Assembly: GCA_964530525.1 (NCBI GenBank)
Contig: CAZHBH010000054.1
Location: 1-14,008, forward strand
Direction of reading: 5' to 3'
Length of the DNA stretch: 14,008 nt
Origin: CAYNQN01 sp964530525
Lineage (GTDB): Bacteria; Actinomycetota; Acidimicrobiia; Acidimicrobiales; Acidimicrobilacustridaceae
Shown here in pieces: positions 12,823 to 14,008 of the stretch. The notes under the pieces are model-generated. The model did not search any database, was not told where the DNA came from, and saw only the letters and a program-made list of their open reading frames with translations. Each line of letters starts with the position of its first letter. Within the stretch, counting starts at the first letter, position 1. The position numbers were made by a program, and so were the translations under genes.

Positions 12823-13968
12823 TCACCCCGTGGAGCCGAGCGTCACCTCGACCTCTTGGGCCTGCCCGTCACGGTCGTAGACCACCGTGATCCGGTCACC
12901 GGGGCGGTAGCTGCCGATCTTTCCGGAGAGCTCCGTCATCGACTGGATCTGGTCTTCGTCGACCGACACGATCCGGTCACCGGGCCGCAGCCCGGCTGCG
13001 TCAGCGCCGCTTCCCGGCTCCACCCCGGCTATCACGACTCCCTGACCCGAGGAGCTGGCCGGCGCCCCCCTCACGCCCAGCTGCGCCCGCTCGACCGCCT
13101 GGCCCTCGGCGAGCTGGGCTGCGACCCGCTGCGCCACGTCCATGGGTATGGCGAAGCCGATGCCGCTGTTCTCGCCGGAGCGGCTGAAGATCGAAGTGTT
13201 GATGCCGATCACCTCGCCCGAACGGTTGGCCAGCACGCCTCCTGAGTTCCCGGGGTTGATCGGAGCATCGGTCTGGATCATGTTCACCGCCACGCCGGAG
13301 TCGTTCGCCACCGGCCTGTCGAGCGCGCTCACGATCCCGGCCGTCACCGTCTGCTCAAGGCCGAAGGGGCTGCCGAGGGCCACGGCCATCTGGCCGACCT
13401 GTGGGGGGTCCGAAGCGATGCGGACCACCGGGAGGTCGCGCTCGGCGTGCATCCGCAGCACAGCGACGTCGGTGCTCGGATCCGCGCCGAGGACGTCTGC
13501 GTCGTAGGTGGACTCGTCGGCGAGGGTCACCTTCACGAGCCTCTGCGAACCCACGACGTGGGCGTTGGTCATGATCAGCCCCGACGCGTCGTAGATGAAG
13601 CCCGAGCCGAGCGAGCTGCCGCTGTGGATCTGCACCACGGCCGGCGCCACGGCCGTCGCCACCGCAGCCACCGGCTCGACTCCGTCGGCCGGGACGGTGG
13701 GGGTGGGGCCCGTGGGAAGGTCGCCCGTCCCGCCGCCGGAATCGGAGCTGGCGTTGCGCGTGCTCAGGGGGGCCTGCGAGACCTCGTCGCCCTCGACCAG
13801 TCCTCTGAGGGCGAACCCGCTCGCCACCAGGGCGATCGCTGCCAGGACGGCTGCCGCCACCCACCCGGCCCTGCCGCGGTGCGCCGGGGGGATCGGCGAG
13901 GGCGGCGTGGAGCCGGGGGGCGGGGTGGGTGGCCCCGAAGGGGGGGTGGCTCCAGGGGGAGCGAGCAC
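12823..13968 (-). CDS. HtrA/DegP-like membrane-anchored serine protease with PDZ domain
   Basis: This encodes at least 381 residues. A Pro-rich cytoplasmic tail (residues 1-30) precedes a transmembrane helix at about 35-56 and a Ser/Gly/Pro-rich linker. The trypsin-like domain covers about 100-290, with triad H137 (MTNAHVVG), D167 (DPSTDVAVL) and S242 (NPGNSGG), and the substrate loop GSPFGLEQTVTAGIVS at 199-214. One PDZ domain covers about 296-376 (LGVRG, GSGADAAGLRPGDRIVSV). The protease should face outside the membrane and degrade or process misfolded envelope proteins. The GTG at 13968 overlaps a GGAG and has no spaced SD; the frame stays open to the window edge without another start, so the true start may lie beyond 14008. 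A strong hairpin follows the stop. DegP, PepD and HhoA-like paralogues cannot be told apart here. Confidence 0.93.
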   Translation of the reverse strand: MLAPPGATPPSGPPTPPPGSTPPSPIPPAHRGRAGWVAAAVLAAIALVASGFALRGLVEGDEVSQAPLSTRNASSDSGGGTGDLPTGPTPTVPADGVEPVAAVATAVAPAVVQIHSGSSLGSGFIYDASGLIMTNAHVVGSQRLVKVTLADESTYDADVLGADPSTDVAVLRMHAERDLPVVRIASDPPQVGQMAVALGSPFGLEQTVTAGIVSALDRPVANDSGVAVNMIQTDAPINPGNSGGVLANRSGEVIGINTSIFSRSGENSGIGFAIPMDVAQRVAAQLAEGQAVERAQLGVRGAPASSSGQGVVIAGVEPGSGADAAGLRPGDRIVSVDEDQIQSMTELSGKIGSYRPGDRITVVYDRDGQAQEVEVTLGSTG

Positions 13969-14008
13969 CTCCGGGCACGAGGCGACATTCTCCGGCTTGC
14001 GGAGCCGC

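Overview
The window is GC-rich bacterial chromosome that reads as an actinomycete-type housekeeping cluster. The gene order on the minus strand (htrA, ftsY, ffh, rpsP, khpA, rimM, trmD, rplS, yraN, comM, dprA, xerC, whiG, M23-like) is close to the order I know from Actinomycetota such as Mycobacterium and Streptomyces. A WhiG/FliA sigma factor, a membrane-anchored FtsY, a long-tailed S16 and many GTG starts fit that phylum. The absence of some expected neighbours suggests a deep-branching lineage, possibly Acidimicrobiia-like, but this is inference. There are no tRNAs, rRNAs, CRISPR arrays or mobile elements.

Layout, read in the direction of transcription (right to left). (1) 13968-12823 encodes a membrane-anchored HtrA-type serine protease, followed by a perfect 18-bp inverted repeat that probably terminates it. 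(2) 12687-9970 encodes FtsY and Ffh, the receptor and the GTPase of the signal recognition particle. (3) 9836-7858 is a compact rpsP-khpA-rimM-trmD operon for the 30S subunit, its maturation and tRNA m1G37 modification. Its genes abut or overlap by 4 nt. (4) 7662-6915 carries rplS, with its own putative promoter, and yraN. (5) 6885-6414 is an island: a 36-residue single-pass membrane protein on the plus strand and a lipoprotein c-type cytochrome on the minus strand. Their start codons are head to head, 22 bp apart. (6) 6243-1668 is a comM-dprA-xerC-whiG operon linking natural-transformation DNA handling, chromosome dimer resolution and a sigma-28-type factor. (7) From 1589 to the window edge is an exported protein that joins a degenerate M23/LytM domain to an alpha/beta-hydrolase (lipase-like) domain. 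Its 3' end lies outside the window.

The most noteworthy points are: the M23-like/lipase fusion, in which most M23 metal and catalytic positions are substituted while the hydrolase triad looks intact; the divergent cytochrome/small-membrane-protein pair, whose start spacing all but requires leaderless mRNAs; and a recurring TANNNT hexamer 8-10 nt upstream of ftsY, ffh, rplS and the cytochrome gene, which lack clear Shine-Dalgarno sequences. Most of the sequence is ordinary core genome, and I do not see a clear novel defence or mobile system.
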